Positions 44,484 to 53,410 of a stretch of 64,000 nt of DNA are shown here, one piece after another. How positions within the stretch are numbered: the first letter of the stretch is position 1; the number at the start of each line of letters is the position of its first letter. The position numbers and the translations under genes were made by a program. The notes beneath the pieces were generated by a model that saw only the letters and a program-made list of their open reading frames with translations, was not told the DNA's origin and made no database searches. Origin of the DNA: CBDIBC01 sp965276635 (GTDB lineage Bacteria > Actinomycetota > Acidimicrobiia > Acidimicrobiales > Palsa-688); assembly GCA_965276635.1 (NCBI GenBank), contig CBDIBC010000002.1, positions 1 through 64,000 on the forward strand, in the 5' to 3' direction.

Positions 44484-45735
44484 CGAGAATGCGGGAGAGG
44501 ACATCGCCCAGTTCAGGGCCCGGGCCCAGGCCTGGATGGCCGAGAACCTGGAGTCGCTCGACGGGGCCGATCCTTTCCTGGGCCATGCCCAGGACCAGGC
44601 CGACCAGGTGGTGCGGGCCAAGCAGATCCAGCGGAGACTGTGGGATGGAGGCTTCGCCGGCCTCTGCTATCCCGTCGAGTACGGCGGTCAGGGCCTATCC
44701 CGAGCACACCAACGAGCGTTCAACCAGGCGTCCCACGGCTACGAGCTGCCGATGCTGTTCAACACGCCGACCTTGACGATCATCACCCCCACCATCCTCG
44801 ACTTCGGGACCGAGGAGCAGAAAAAGCGGTACATCCCGGGCGTGTTACGCGGTGAGGAGCTGTGGGTGCAGTTCCTGTCGGAGCCATCCGGTGGGTCGGA
44901 CCTGGCCGGCGCCATCACCCAGGCGACCCGTGACGGTGACGTCTACGTGCTGAACGGATCGAAGATCTGGAGCACCTACGCCTGGAAGTCCGACTACGCA
45001 CTGTGTGTCTGTCGCACGGACTGGGACGTCCCCAAGCACCGGGGGCTGAGCGTGCTGATCGTGAAGGTCCACCAGCCGGGGATCCACATCGATCAGATCA
45101 AGTATGTCGACGGCACCGACGAGTTCTGCCAGGAGTTCTTCGACGATGTGCCCATCCCCGTCGAGAACCTCCTGGGCGAGGTGAACGACGGGTGGACGGT
45201 CGCCTCGCGATTGTTGTTCCACGAGCGGGCTGCCGTGGGCAGCTCGTCGCCGTACGAGGTCGGGGTGCAGTCCCAGGAGCGCCGTGGCGGCCGCGCCGGG
45301 ATCGCCCGGCTGGCGTTGGAGCTCGACCGGGCCGACGATCCCCAGACCCGCCAGCTGATTGGCGAGGCGCAGGTCCTCAAGCGGGTGCACCAGGCGCTCG
45401 TCGAGCGCATCGGCACCTCGATCCGCACGGGCCGGCTGCCACCGCCGGCCGGCTCCATCCCCAGGCTGTCCAACGGTTTGCTCGGGGCTCGCCTGGCCAC
45501 GCTGGCGCTGGAGGTCGGCGGCGACCGAACCGTGGCGTGGGAGGACGGCGATCCGGTCGGCGAGATCGGTGTGAGCTATCTGGGCCGCCAGGGGATCTGT
45601 CTGGGTGGAGGGACCACGGAGATCGCTCGGAACATCATCAGTGAACGGGTCTTGGGCATGCCTCGAGAGCGCTCCCAGGACCTGGACCGGCCGTTCCGCG
45701 AGGTTCGGACGAACGTCGTGCCAACGAGGGGCTGA
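44476..45735 (+). CDS. Acyl-CoA dehydrogenase, larger subunit type
   Basis: A 419-residue flavoprotein. GFAGLCYPVEYGGQGLSRAH, LWVQFLSEPSGGSDLAGAIT (FAD/substrate loop), DVYVLNGSKIWSTYAWKSDY, GWTVASRLLFHERAAVG, and the C-terminal YLGRQGICLGGGTTEIARNI and ISERVLGMPRE are clear family blocks. GTG 44476 overlaps the preceding gene by 8 bp. The FxRSTE-type motif seen in some electron-transfer partners is absent. With the 43335 gene it likely forms one enzyme acting on a branched, cyclic or steroid-like acyl-CoA (inference). An amidohydrolase follows after 65 bp. Confidence 0.88.
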   Translation: MTDENAGEDIAQFRARAQAWMAENLESLDGADPFLGHAQDQADQVVRAKQIQRRLWDGGFAGLCYPVEYGGQGLSRAHQRAFNQASHGYELPMLFNTPTLTIITPTILDFGTEEQKKRYIPGVLRGEELWVQFLSEPSGGSDLAGAITQATRDGDVYVLNGSKIWSTYAWKSDYALCVCRTDWDVPKHRGLSVLIVKVHQPGIHIDQIKYVDGTDEFCQEFFDDVPIPVENLLGEVNDGWTVASRLLFHERAAVGSSSPYEVGVQSQERRGGRAGIARLALELDRADDPQTRQLIGEAQVLKRVHQALVERIGTSIRTGRLPPPAGSIPRLSNGLLGARLATLALEVGGDRTVAWEDGDPVGEIGVSYLGRQGICLGGGTTEIARNIISERVLGMPRERSQDLDRPFREVRTNVVPTRG

Positions 45736-45800
45736 CGGCCCCGACACCGTCACGACCAGGACGCCTCGTCGGGCCATTGGGCCTACCCAGGAGGATTACC

Positions 45801-47012
45801 ATGCCGTCACGCTCGGTCGGATTCGAGGTCTTCGATGCCGACAATCACATGTACGAGACATCCGACGCCCTCACCAAGTTCCTGCCGGCGGCCTACAAGG
45901 ACGTCATCCAGTACGTGCAGGTGAACGGGCGGACGAAGATTGCCGTCAAGGGCCAGATCAGCAACTACATCCCGAACCCCACCTTCACCAAGGTGGCTCC
46001 CCCTGGCGCGCAGGAGATCAAGTTCAAGCTCAAGAACCCGTCGTCGAGGTCTCGCGCCGACGACCTCACGCTCGAGCCGCCACCCCGCTACATCGAGGCC
46101 CTTCCCGGGTTCTTCGAGCCCGAGCCCCGCCTGGCGCTGATGGACGAGCTGGGACTCGACCGCTCGATGATGTGGCCGACGTTGGCCAGCCTGCTCGAAG
46201 AGCGGATGGCCGATGATCCCGAGACCACCCATGTGGTCGTCCATGCCCTGAACCAATGGATGCACGAGACATGGTCGTTCAACTACCAGGACCGCATCTT
46301 CGCCACGCCGGTGATCACCCTGCCGATCGTCGACCAGGCCATCAAGGAGCTGGAATGGGTCCTCGAGCGCGGTGCCCGGGCCATCCTCATCCGACCGGCG
46401 CCGGTTCCAGGCCTCGACGGGCGGCGACGGTCGTTCGCGCTCGAGGAGTTCGACCCGTTCTGGGAGGCGGTCCAAGAGGCCGACATCGTTGTCGGCATGC
46501 ATGCCTCCGACGACGGCGGCCAGCGTTACATCAACGAGTGGGAAGGCCTGGCGGGCGGCGAGTACCAGCCGTTCCTGGCCCGGCCGTCTGCGTTCGTGAA
46601 CATCATCTATGCCGGCCACCGGGGCATCCACGACGTGGTGGCGTCGATCGTCGGCCACGGGCTGATCACCCGATTCCCGCGACTGAAGATCGTCCCCGTC
46701 GAGAACGGCAGCGCCTGGGTCCGGCCGCTGACCCAGGTCCTCGAACGGCTGCACGAGCGCACGCCGGACATGTTCGCCGAGGACCCACTCGTGGCCCTGC
46801 GCCGTTGCATCTACGTCCATCCTTTCCACGAGGAGGATCCCCTGGGCCTCATCGACATCGTCGGTGTCGACAACGTGGTGTTCGGGTCCGACTACCCGCA
46901 CCCCGAGGGGATGTACGACCCGATCTCCTTCGTCGACGAGCTGGCGACGTTGTCCGTCGAGGATCAGGCCAAAGTGATGGGCGGGAACCTCGGCCGCCTC
47001 ATGAAGGTCTGA
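45801..47012 (+). CDS. Amidohydrolase 2-family metal-dependent hydrolase
   Basis: A 403-residue TIM-barrel protein. The N-terminal VFDADNHMYETSDALTKFLP, RLALMDELGLDRSMMWPTLA, FWEAVQEADIVVGMHASDDG, RFPRLKIVPVENGSAWVRPL and VVFGSDYPHPEGMYDP match the PF04909 family common in actinobacterial degradation clusters. The usual DxHxH opening is DADNH, so one His of the metal pair is absent, as in many members of this subgroup. ATG 45801 has a perfect AGGAGG at 45789-45794, the best ribosome-binding site in the area; an in-frame ATG at 45777 is upstream of it. Substrate unknown; a decarboxylase or ring hydrolase is possible. Confidence 0.85.
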   Translation: MPSRSVGFEVFDADNHMYETSDALTKFLPAAYKDVIQYVQVNGRTKIAVKGQISNYIPNPTFTKVAPPGAQEIKFKLKNPSSRSRADDLTLEPPPRYIEALPGFFEPEPRLALMDELGLDRSMMWPTLASLLEERMADDPETTHVVVHALNQWMHETWSFNYQDRIFATPVITLPIVDQAIKELEWVLERGARAILIRPAPVPGLDGRRRSFALEEFDPFWEAVQEADIVVGMHASDDGGQRYINEWEGLAGGEYQPFLARPSAFVNIIYAGHRGIHDVVASIVGHGLITRFPRLKIVPVENGSAWVRPLTQVLERLHERTPDMFAEDPLVALRRCIYVHPFHEEDPLGLIDIVGVDNVVFGSDYPHPEGMYDPISFVDELATLSVEDQAKVMGGNLGRLMKV

Positions 47013-47075
47013 CCGCCGTCGGGCGATGGGCGGTCCGATGGGCCGGCATCGGGAGCAGACGCCCACCCGCCATCG

Positions 47076-48350
47076 TCAGCCGGCGCCGTTGGCGGCCGCC
47101 GGCCCTGCCGGTAGGGGTGACCGCGCCCCGCCGTCGAGGACGGCGGGAACCCGCCGGGCGATCATCACCAGGACGGCCACCATCAGCAGCGCGGCGCCGG
47201 CCACGGTGACGACGCGTAGCCCCACCTGGTCGGCCAGCGCACCCTGGGCCAGGGCGCCGATGGGATAGAGGATGCCCAAGGCCATCATGTAGATCCCGAG
47301 CATCCGGCCCCGCATGGCGGGAGGCGCTTGCAGCTGGATGATGGTGTTGCACCCGGCCAGCACCCCGAGGTAGGTGGCGCCCACCAGGGCTATGGCGATG
47401 GCGGCCACCCACAGCGTGGGGGCCAGCCCGTAGGCGACCAGGACGACGCAGACGCTCACCAGGTCGAACAGCAGCACCTTCCGGCGACCGTAGCGACGGA
47501 CCAGCGGCGTGAGCGCGAGCGCTCCGGCGACGGCCCCGACGCCCTGGGCGGTGATCAGCACCGACGTGCCCGCGGCCTTGGAGCCGAACACCTTGAGCGC
47601 CACCGCCGGGACCAAGGCGATGAACGGCGACGCGGTCAGCGCCACGAGCGAGATGAGCACGACCGCCAGCCGGCAGGCCGGATCAGCTGCGGTCGCTCGG
47701 GCGCCCTCGACCAAGCGCCGGCCCAGCCGTTCGGGGATCGCCGGAACCACCGGCGGAGGGAGTCGCACGAGGAGCAGGGCGATCATGACGGCGGCGAAGG
47801 AAGCGGCATTGATCGCGAACGCCCAGGAGTACCCGCCGGCCACGATGGTCGCCCCGGCGAGGGCCGGACCGATCACGCGGCCCAGGTTGAACTGGGCGGA
47901 CGACAGCGAGATCGCCGAACCCAGATCGGCGGCAGGAACGAGATCGGGGAGCATGGCCTGGTAGGCTGGGAACCCGATCGCCGCCGTGGCTCCACCCCCG
48001 AACACGAGCAGGGTCACCACGGCGGGATCGGGGTTCCCGGCGGCGGCCACGACGGTCAGCGCAGCCGCAAAGGCGGTCTCGCCGCCCGTCGTGATCAACA
48101 GCCAACGGCGGCGGTCCATCCGGTCGGCCATCACCCCGCCGAGCGGGGACAGCAACCCGATGGGTAGGAAGGCGGCCGCCGCCACCAGGCCGGTCCAGCC
48201 CGCTTGACCGGTCCTAGCCGTGACCAGGATGCCCACTGCCACGGTCTGCATCCATGACCCGACGTTGGAGACCAGCGCTGCGGTCCACACCAGGGCGAAG
48301 TCGCGCTGGCGCAAGGGACGGAGGGAGCTCAACACGACGGGTCCCGACAC
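47076..48350 (-). CDS. MFS transporter (EntS/DUF894-like efflux type)
   Basis: A 424-residue membrane protein with twelve predicted helices. RDFALVWTAALVSNVGSWMQ is the N-terminal signature of the EntS-like exporter group. GGVMADRMDRRRWLLIT is the MFS loop 2-3 motif. AQFNLGRVIGPALAGATIV and LQAPPAMRGRMLGIYMMALG are further group markers. It probably exports a small hydrophobic or siderophore-like compound. The GTG 48350 start precedes a plausible N-terminus. The gene is monocistronic, convergent with the amidohydrolase and 63 bp from it. Confidence 0.87.
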   Translation of the reverse strand: MSGPVVLSSLRPLRQRDFALVWTAALVSNVGSWMQTVAVGILVTARTGQAGWTGLVAAAAFLPIGLLSPLGGVMADRMDRRRWLLITTGGETAFAAALTVVAAAGNPDPAVVTLLVFGGGATAAIGFPAYQAMLPDLVPAADLGSAISLSSAQFNLGRVIGPALAGATIVAGGYSWAFAINAASFAAVMIALLLVRLPPPVVPAIPERLGRRLVEGARATAADPACRLAVVLISLVALTASPFIALVPAVALKVFGSKAAGTSVLITAQGVGAVAGALALTPLVRRYGRRKVLLFDLVSVCVVLVAYGLAPTLWVAAIAIALVGATYLGVLAGCNTIIQLQAPPAMRGRMLGIYMMALGILYPIGALAQGALADQVGLRVVTVAGAALLMVAVLVMIARRVPAVLDGGARSPLPAGPAAANGAG

Positions 48351-48432
48351 TACGGGCTGGCGCCCCGCCTAGCGGTCGTCGCCGCCGGGAAATCGCCTGC
48401 AATTGTCGACTCGCTCCGGAGGGATCGCCACC

Positions 48433-48561
48433 ATGCGCCGCTCCCGTCGACTTGCCCCTGTCCTCGACATCGCTTCCGCGGTGGTGCTGGACACTCCCGT
48501 GTCGGCTTCCGCCGGCGCCACCCCGAGCCGGATCTCTTCAACCGCAGCACCGGAAGCGTGA
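48433..48561 (+). CDS. Small possible secreted peptide or remnant
   Basis: A 42-residue frame, MRRSRRLAPVLDIASAVVLD then TPVSASAGATPSRISSTAAP, preceded by GGAGGG at 48418-48423. It starts like a signal peptide (Arg-rich n-region, Ala-rich cleavage region) but has a weak hydrophobic core and stops soon after. It may be the stump of a lost secreted protein. This is the only possible gene in the 330-bp gap 48351-48680, and I am not confident that it is translated. Confidence 0.25.
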   Translation: MRRSRRLAPVLDIASAVVLDTPVSASAGATPSRISSTAAPEA

Positions 48562-48680
48562 CCATGCAGGTGTAGAGCCGGCAGGTCGAGCAGGGGGTGC
48601 GGCCCTCCTGGAGCCTCCGCAACACGGAGGCCAAAGGCCGGGTTTTGGGAGCCCGAGCGCACCGGTGCGGCCGTTGGGCG

Positions 48681-49146
48681 TCACCCTCGGGCCATCATGC
48701 GTCCCAGCTCGGCGTCGAGGGCAGTGAGCCATTCGTTGGTGCCATGCTCACGCCAGGCCGGTTCCTCGTGGCCGTCGAGGAATGCTCCGTGCTCGGTGAG
48801 GACCAGCCGCGTGGCGTCGTCGACCGGCATCAGCTCGACGGTGGTGAGCGACACCGTCACCACCGTCTCGTCCTCGGAGAGCGTCGACGTGTACGCGATG
48901 CGTCGGTCGGGCCACGATGTCGTGGTACTCGGACTCGAAGGTCATGGCGTGCCCGCTCGGGTCGTGGCCGCGGGTGACCTCGCGGCCGCCGACCTGGAAA
49001 TCCAGGCTGTGGTTGTTCTCGTTGCCGTTGGCGAACCAGCGGGCCTTCACCGCCGGATCGGCCCATGCCGCGAACACGTCGGCCGTCGACGCCTGATATG
49101 CGCGCTCGAGGGTGAAGGTGGAATGGATGACGGAAGGGTCGGTCAC
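48681..49146 (-). pseudogene. SRPBCC (AHSA1/START-like) protein gene with a 1-bp frameshift
   Basis: The 5' part from ATG 49146 encodes FTLERAYQASTADVFAAWAD, VKARWFANGNENNHSLDFQV and GHDPSGHAMTFESEYHDIV. The 3' part continues in another frame as PDRRIAYTSTLSEDETVVTV then SLTTVELMPVDDATRLVLTE and ends LTALDAELGRMMARG. The join is at about 48909-48915, where the minus strand reads GTGGCCC; removing one G gives GTG CCC GAC CGA and restores the expected DIVPDRRIAY. So there is one extra base relative to an intact gene. AHSA1-like proteins are the usual partner of ArsR-type regulators such as the one overlapping its start by 4 bp. It could be a true pseudogene or a sequence error. Confidence 0.8.
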
Positions 49147-49514
49147 GGGTTGTCTCCTCTAGGTCGATGATTCGGGTGGTTGGTTGCATCGGGTTGCTCG
49201 GCGACGTAGTCGCCGAGCAGGTCCAGGCGTTGCTCCCACGTCGTGCGTTGCGCGCTGATCCACTCTTCGGCCACGCGTATGGGAGCCGGCTCGAGGTGGC
49301 AGGTGCGGACCCGGCCGACCTTTTCGGATCGGACCAGGCCACACGCCTCGAGGACGCCCAGGTGCTGCATCACGGCGGGCAGTGACATGGCCAAGGGCGC
49401 GGCCAACTCACTGACGGACGCCGGACCGCTGATCAGCCGCTCCACCATGTCCCGACGGCTGGTGTCGGCCAGGGCCTGGAAGACACGGTCCAGGCGACTG
49501 GCATGGTTAAGCAC
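49143..49514 (-). CDS. ArsR-family transcriptional regulator
   Basis: A 123-residue winged-helix repressor: RLDRVFQALADTSRRDMVER, LISGPASVSELAAPLAMSLP, AVMQHLGVLEACGLVRSEKV and GRVRTCHLEPAPIRVAEEWI. The last block, with W at the start of the effector region, is typical of the subgroup paired with SRPBCC proteins; it lacks the Cys-based metal site of classic ArsR. GTG 49514. Its stop overlaps the SRPBCC start by 4 bp. A GTTAAG direct repeat overlaps its own start region and may be its operator. Confidence 0.9.
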   Translation of the reverse strand: MLNHASRLDRVFQALADTSRRDMVERLISGPASVSELAAPLAMSLPAVMQHLGVLEACGLVRSEKVGRVRTCHLEPAPIRVAEEWISAQRTTWEQRLDLLGDYVAEQPDATNHPNHRPRGDNP

Positions 49515-49523
49515 CCTGTTAAG
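49506..49523. promoter_or_regulatory. GTTAAG direct repeat at the ArsR start
   Basis: GTTAAG occurs at 49506-49511 and 49518-49523, 12 bp apart. The interval includes the GTG start codon at 49512-49514 on the minus strand. Two identical half-sites about one helical turn apart at the regulator's own start fit autorepression. The stretch is also unusually AT-rich. Confidence 0.35.
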
Positions 49524-49792
49524 TCTAGAGCGCTTCCGTCAGACGGTCAAGCAAGTTATTAACGATGGTCGGAGGCCTCGTGCGCCGCTGCGCGGTCGAT
49601 CGCAGGCTGGGCGACTCGGGAGGAGAGCGCCCATCGCGACACGATCGGCACGGAACGCACTTCATCGCCGAAAGAGCCGTTGGCGGAAGGCAAGGGTCCA
49701 GGCGATCGGTGTTGCGTGTTTGCGGCTAGGAGCCAATGGGCAAATGTTGGCGGGCCAGCCAGATGAGCTGAGTCACAAAAGGGGGCCAATCG

Positions 49793-49948
49793 ATGATTGT
49801 CGCAGGAGTAGTATTGCTGATTCTTGGTTTCGTGCTTTCTGTCCCGATCTTGTGGACTATCGGAATCGTCGTTCTCGTCGTCGGGCTCGTCTTGCTCGTG
49901 TTGGGCCGGTTGGGCCGTGAGATCGGTGGCCGGCGCCACTACTACTAA
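49793..49948 (+). CDS. DUF6131-like small membrane protein
   Basis: A 51-residue protein too short for most gene callers. Two hydrophobic helices cover most of it: IVAGVVLLILGFVLSVPILW and IGIVVLVVGLVLLVLGRLGR, followed by EIGGRRHYY. The ILW turn between helices and the C-terminal GGRRHYY are what I remember of the DUF6131 family of actinobacterial small membrane proteins. ATG 49793 has a GGGGG ribosome-binding-like run about 9 bp upstream. The 278-bp gap before it shows nothing else. Confidence 0.75.
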   Translation: MIVAGVVLLILGFVLSVPILWTIGIVVLVVGLVLLVLGRLGREIGGRRHYY

Positions 49949-50125
49949 AGCCGCAGGCTCGACCCGAGGCGGGGGCGCCCCCGGCGAGTCCGGGTTGTGG
50001 GTCGGTCACGTGCACCGATCGGGTCACGGCGACATGTCTCCGGTAAGACCCTCCGATGTCGTCCAGGGAGGCTGGGCGAGTCCGACCCCAGAGTGGTGGC
50101 CCGGCGGCCGGGAGCGCCGCCGGCT

Positions 50126-51691
50126 CTAGCCGTCGTTGTCGCCGGCCTTCTGGGCTTGCGTGAGATTGCGTTGCGTCGGCGTGCCCGTGAGCGTCGTCGC
50201 CGGGTGGACGGGCAGCACGGTCGGCGCCAGCGGCTTCTGGGCGAAATCGAACTCGGCTGTGAGGTTGCCGAGGAGCTTCTGGGTCTCCCGGACGTCGGGG
50301 CGAGGGTCGGGCCGGCCGTCGGTGGCGGGGTCGATGCGCTGGCCGCCCAGGAAGTCGTCCTCGATGAACTTGTCATAGGCGTCGAAGGACAGCGTCTGGT
50401 GGTCGACGGAACCCTTGCGAGCGTAGGGACTGATCATGATGCCCGGGACCCGCAGGCCGTAGCCGTTCTGGTCGACGGCAGGGGGAGTGACATGGTCGTA
50501 GAACCCTCCCCAGTCGTCCCAGGCCAGGAAGATGGCCGACGAGCTCCAGTCCGGGCTGGTCATCACCGCGTTGATGATCGAGGTCACATAGCTTTGCCCG
50601 AAGCTCACCGGTGACGGCGGGTGCTCGCTGTTCTCCCCCGACGGGATCACCCAGCTGACCGAAGGAAGGGTCCCGGCCTTGGCCTGGCTGTAGAAATTGG
50701 CAGTGTCTTGGATGTTGCCGAGTTGACCGTCGTTGCGGACGGTGTCGAAGTACGGCAGCGGATTCCAGATCCCCGGTGTCGTCGCCTTCTGGGCGACGGG
50801 GGCGCAGCTGACCGCCGACGCATTCTGGCAGTCCGGCTGGCTTCCCTTCGAGACGTAGTAGCCCCAACTGACATGGTCCTTGTGGAGCAGGTAGGTCAGG
50901 TCGGTCCAGGCGTAGGTCGGGGGCTGGGCCGACTTCGCCGTGCTCGGTACCGTCGGGGCCTTGGTCTGCGCTTTGGCCCGCTTGTGGCCCTTGGCTCCCC
51001 CGGGCGGACGTCCCGGGTTCTCCAGCGCGTTGGCGCAGCTGCCGGGATTGTCGTGCTGCGTGCAGTACGCCGACCATTCCGACACCAGGAACAGGTGCGA
51101 GGGGAGGCTCCATGAGGCGTTGGGCTCGAACATGTGGTCCTGGAGGACGAAGTCCTTGGCGTACGTCCAGTAGTTGGGGATGTCGCTCTGGGTGTGATAG
51201 CCCATGACATCGGGCGCCTTGGAGTTGGCGCAGGCTGGGTTGTTCGGGTCGACGCAGCTCTTCTTGGCCGCGACGGCTTGGCCGACGAAGCCGTTCATCT
51301 GTCCGCCGGCGAGATCGGCAGTGGCGTTGGTCTGGCCGTGGGGTCCACCGCCGTTCACGTCGGCGTGGTCGACATAGGGTTTCATGCACGTGCCATTCTG
51401 CGGGTCGGGACTGCACACGGTCGGCAACCCGTTCGCCATCGGTATGCCGTCGGCGCCGGGAAAGGTGCCGAAGTAGCTGTCGAAAGAACGGTTCTCCTGC
51501 TGAATCACGACGACATGCTTGACCTTGTGTATGCCGGGGGGAACGATGTAGGTGCCGGTGGGGCCCCCGGTAACCTTCTCGGCCGAGGGCGACGATGAGC
51601 CGCATGCGCTGACGCCAGACGCCAGCAACGCCCCTACTCCAGCGACGGCCAGGACCGATCCGCGTAGCCGCTGAGTCCGCGTGGTGAGCAT
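50126..51691 (-). CDS. Phospholipase C / acid phosphatase-family lipoprotein
   Basis: A 521-residue exported protein of the phosphoesterase family (PF04185: PlcC, AcpA and relatives). The lipobox is LLASGVSAC with C30 as the lipidated cysteine. The active-site block is [20 protein letters not shown] (about 61-79), with further metal-site regions [36 protein letters not shown] and [19 protein letters not shown]. It should hydrolyse phosphoesters at the outer face of the membrane. A Lys/Ala-rich insert ([16 protein letters not shown]) lies in the middle. ATG 51691 has AAGG directly upstream. Single gene. Confidence 0.88.
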   Translation of the reverse strand: MLTTRTQRLRGSVLAVAGVGALLASGVSACGSSSPSAEKVTGGPTGTYIVPPGIHKVKHVVVIQQENRSFDSYFGTFPGADGIPMANGLPTVCSPDPQNGTCMKPYVDHADVNGGGPHGQTNATADLAGGQMNGFVGQAVAAKKSCVDPNNPACANSKAPDVMGYHTQSDIPNYWTYAKDFVLQDHMFEPNASWSLPSHLFLVSEWSAYCTQHDNPGSCANALENPGRPPGGAKGHKRAKAQTKAPTVPSTAKSAQPPTYAWTDLTYLLHKDHVSWGYYVSKGSQPDCQNASAVSCAPVAQKATTPGIWNPLPYFDTVRNDGQLGNIQDTANFYSQAKAGTLPSVSWVIPSGENSEHPPSPVSFGQSYVTSIINAVMTSPDWSSSAIFLAWDDWGGFYDHVTPPAVDQNGYGLRVPGIMISPYARKGSVDHQTLSFDAYDKFIEDDFLGGQRIDPATDGRPDPRPDVRETQKLLGNLTAEFDFAQKPLAPTVLPVHPATTLTGTPTQRNLTQAQKAGDNDG

Positions 51692-51796
51692 CCTTCCGGT
51701 CTAGGCGCGAGACGTAAGGAAACGATGAGCGGACGGCCAGGGGCCGATGAGCATTGGCAGGTGTGTACGGAGGCCAACAGCGGGTAGATCCGGTCC

Positions 51797-52228
51797 ATGG
51801 CTCTCGTCTCCAGCTCCGGGCTCGCCCACATACGCCTCACCGTCACCGACATCGCGGCGTCCAGGGCGTTCTACGACCAGGTCTTCGGTTGGCCGACGGC
51901 TATCGACGCCTCTGCGCAGGCGGACGAGCCCGGGGTGCGAGAGTCGCCCGAGCACTTCTACGGCGGGGTCGTGTATCAGACGCCGTCCGGTGCGCTCTTC
52001 GGTCTGCGGCCTGTGGGAGCTGACCGGTTCGACTCCAGCCGCACGGGCTTGGACCACGTGAGCTTCATGGTGGAATCCCGAGATGACCTCGTCGCTGCCC
52101 AAGTCGCGCTCGACGAGGCGGGCATCGAGCACGGTCAGGTCAAGGACCTGGGCGACGCAGGTCTGGCTATCCTCTCGTTCTCTGATCCCGACGGCGTCCA
52201 CCTCGAGCTCACCGCTCCCATCGGCTGA
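51797..52228 (+). CDS. VOC/glyoxalase-family protein
   Basis: A 143-residue vicinal oxygen chelate protein. Two beta-alpha-beta-beta-beta halves: GLAHIRLTVTDIAASRAFYD and VFGWPTAIDA, then GLDHVSFMVESRDDLVAAQV and ILSFSDPDGVHLELTAP. Metal ligands are expected at H11, H78-region and E in HLEL. The exact reaction is unknown; such proteins act as isomerases, dioxygenases or resistance proteins. ATG 51797. A decayed DUF222 gene lies downstream. Confidence 0.85.
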   Translation: MALVSSSGLAHIRLTVTDIAASRAFYDQVFGWPTAIDASAQADEPGVRESPEHFYGGVVYQTPSGALFGLRPVGADRFDSSRTGLDHVSFMVESRDDLVAAQVALDEAGIEHGQVKDLGDAGLAILSFSDPDGVHLELTAPIG

Positions 52229-52259
52229 CCGCTCCCAGCCGACGATACGGAAAGCTGTC

Positions 52260-52717
52260 TCACCTCGGTCGTAGCCTGGTATCGGCGGATCCATGACGGT
52301 CGGTATCTGCGGTCGTGGGTTGACAGTGACGGGGCGGGGCGTTTCGAGGCTCGGCTGACACCTGATGCGTATGCGACCGTGTGCTCGGCGCTGGCGCCGT
52401 TCGAGGATCGGGTGTTCGACCAGGCCCGGCGCAGCGGGCGGCGAGCGTCGTTCGAGGCGTATGGTGCTGACGCGCTGGTGGCCATGGCCCGCCACGCCAG
52501 CTCCACGGCGGGCGATGCCCGCCTGCGCGCCGCGGCACCGGTGGCCAGTGACCCACCTGGCGACGACCCACCCGATGGTGACCCACCCGGCGGTGACCCA
52601 CCCGGCGTCCCGCCCGATGTCGGCCGTCCGCCGCCCGCCGGTGGCGACTCACCCGGCGGCGATCCGACCGGTGGTGGGGGAGTGGGGCCGCCGATGACGG
52701 GCATCGTACCTCTGTGA
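52260..52717 (+). pseudogene. Fragment of a DUF222 / 13E12-repeat HNH endonuclease-type gene
   Basis: Frame reading VVAWYRRIHDGRYLRSWVD, then GRFEARLTPDAYATVCSALA, PFEDRVFDQARRSGRRASFE and AYGADALVAMARHASST is the central DUF222 region of the 13E12-repeat family. It has no start: the similarity begins abruptly about 30 bp after the VOC stop. It then runs into a Gly/Asp/Pro linker (GDDPPDGDPPGGDPPG) and stops at 52717 without the C-terminal HNH nuclease domain that normally follows. The family is multi-copy and often fragmented in actinobacteria. Confidence 0.75.
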
Positions 52718-53057
52718 ACAGGGGCCCCAGCGGCGACGCCTAACCACGCCCCCGACCAGCGAACATCCGAATTCGACAACCTCGCCGTCGATCACGAGGT
52801 GTCCCACGACGCAGGCGTAGGCGAGCCGTAGGAGAGGGACTCCCGCTCCACCTCGTGGTTGTGAGCAGGGCTGCCTCGGCAGCTGACCGCACACATCATC
52901 GTGCGCCTCGTTCGTAGTCCTCGGCGACCTTGGGGGGTGCCATGCCGGCGGAAGGCGCAAGTGGGTGATGTGCCGAGGAACGCTTATCGACAGAGCTGTC
53001 CTTTCGGGGGGGCGCCGTTCGTCGTGATGGCACAATGACCACCCGAGGAGGGACCCC
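52718..53057. other. 340-bp gap without a supported gene
   Basis: Open frames on the minus strand here give Arg/His/Pro-rich products with no recognisable motif. The downstream part holds the promoter region of the YCII gene. I see no RNA gene. Confidence 0.6.
52997..53023 (+). promoter_or_regulatory. Possible ECF-type promoter of the YCII-sigma operon
   Basis: TGTCCT (52997-53002) is followed after 17 bp by CGTC (53020-53023), 35 bp before the ATG at 53058. As I recall, ECF42 sigma factors recognise a TGTCGA-type -35 and a CG(A/T)C-type -10, and the gene pair downstream is of that group. One mismatch in the -35; a weak call. Confidence 0.3.
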
Positions 53058-53399
53058 ATGAAGTACGCACTGCTACTCACCCGAGGCGCCTGGCAGGAAC
53101 ATGGCGACGACCAGGAGCAGGGCCAGGTGTTCGCCAAGATCGGCGAATGGTTCGCCAGGCTCCGCGAGGACGGCACCATCGTGGAGGCCAACCAGCTGCA
53201 ACCGGGGCACACGGCCACCACCGTGGTCTTGGAAGACGGCAGCTCGACCCTCCTCGACCGGCCTTTGCTCGAGGCGAAGGAGGCGATCGGCGGTTACGCC
53301 ATCATCGACGTCGCCGACCTCGACGCCGCCCTCGATCTGGCCAGGAGCTTCCCCGTGCCGGACGGCAAGGTCGAGGTCCGACCCGTCGTCGAGCGCTGA
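53058..53399 (+). CDS. YCII/DGPF-domain protein
   Basis: A 113-residue YCII-like protein: KYALLLTRGAWQEHGDDQEQ, FAKIGEWFARLREDGTIVEA, NQLQPGHTATTVVLEDGS and EAIGGYAIIDVADLDAALDL. The GGY/FxIIDV block is the DGPF-type core, a ferredoxin-like fold of unknown chemistry. ATG 53058 has a strong GAGGAGGG at 53045-53052. It lies 11 bp before an ECF sigma factor gene. DGPF proteins are the hallmark partners and targets of ECF42 sigma factors. Confidence 0.87.
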   Translation: MKYALLLTRGAWQEHGDDQEQGQVFAKIGEWFARLREDGTIVEANQLQPGHTATTVVLEDGSSTLLDRPLLEAKEAIGGYAIIDVADLDAALDLARSFPVPDGKVEVRPVVER

Positions 53400-53410
53400 G
53401 CGTCCCAACG

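Noticed and set aside
45737..45775. A possible terminator hairpin after the second acyl-CoA dehydrogenase
   Set aside because: The arms match only with a bulged base and lie within a likely operon before a strong ribosome-binding site.
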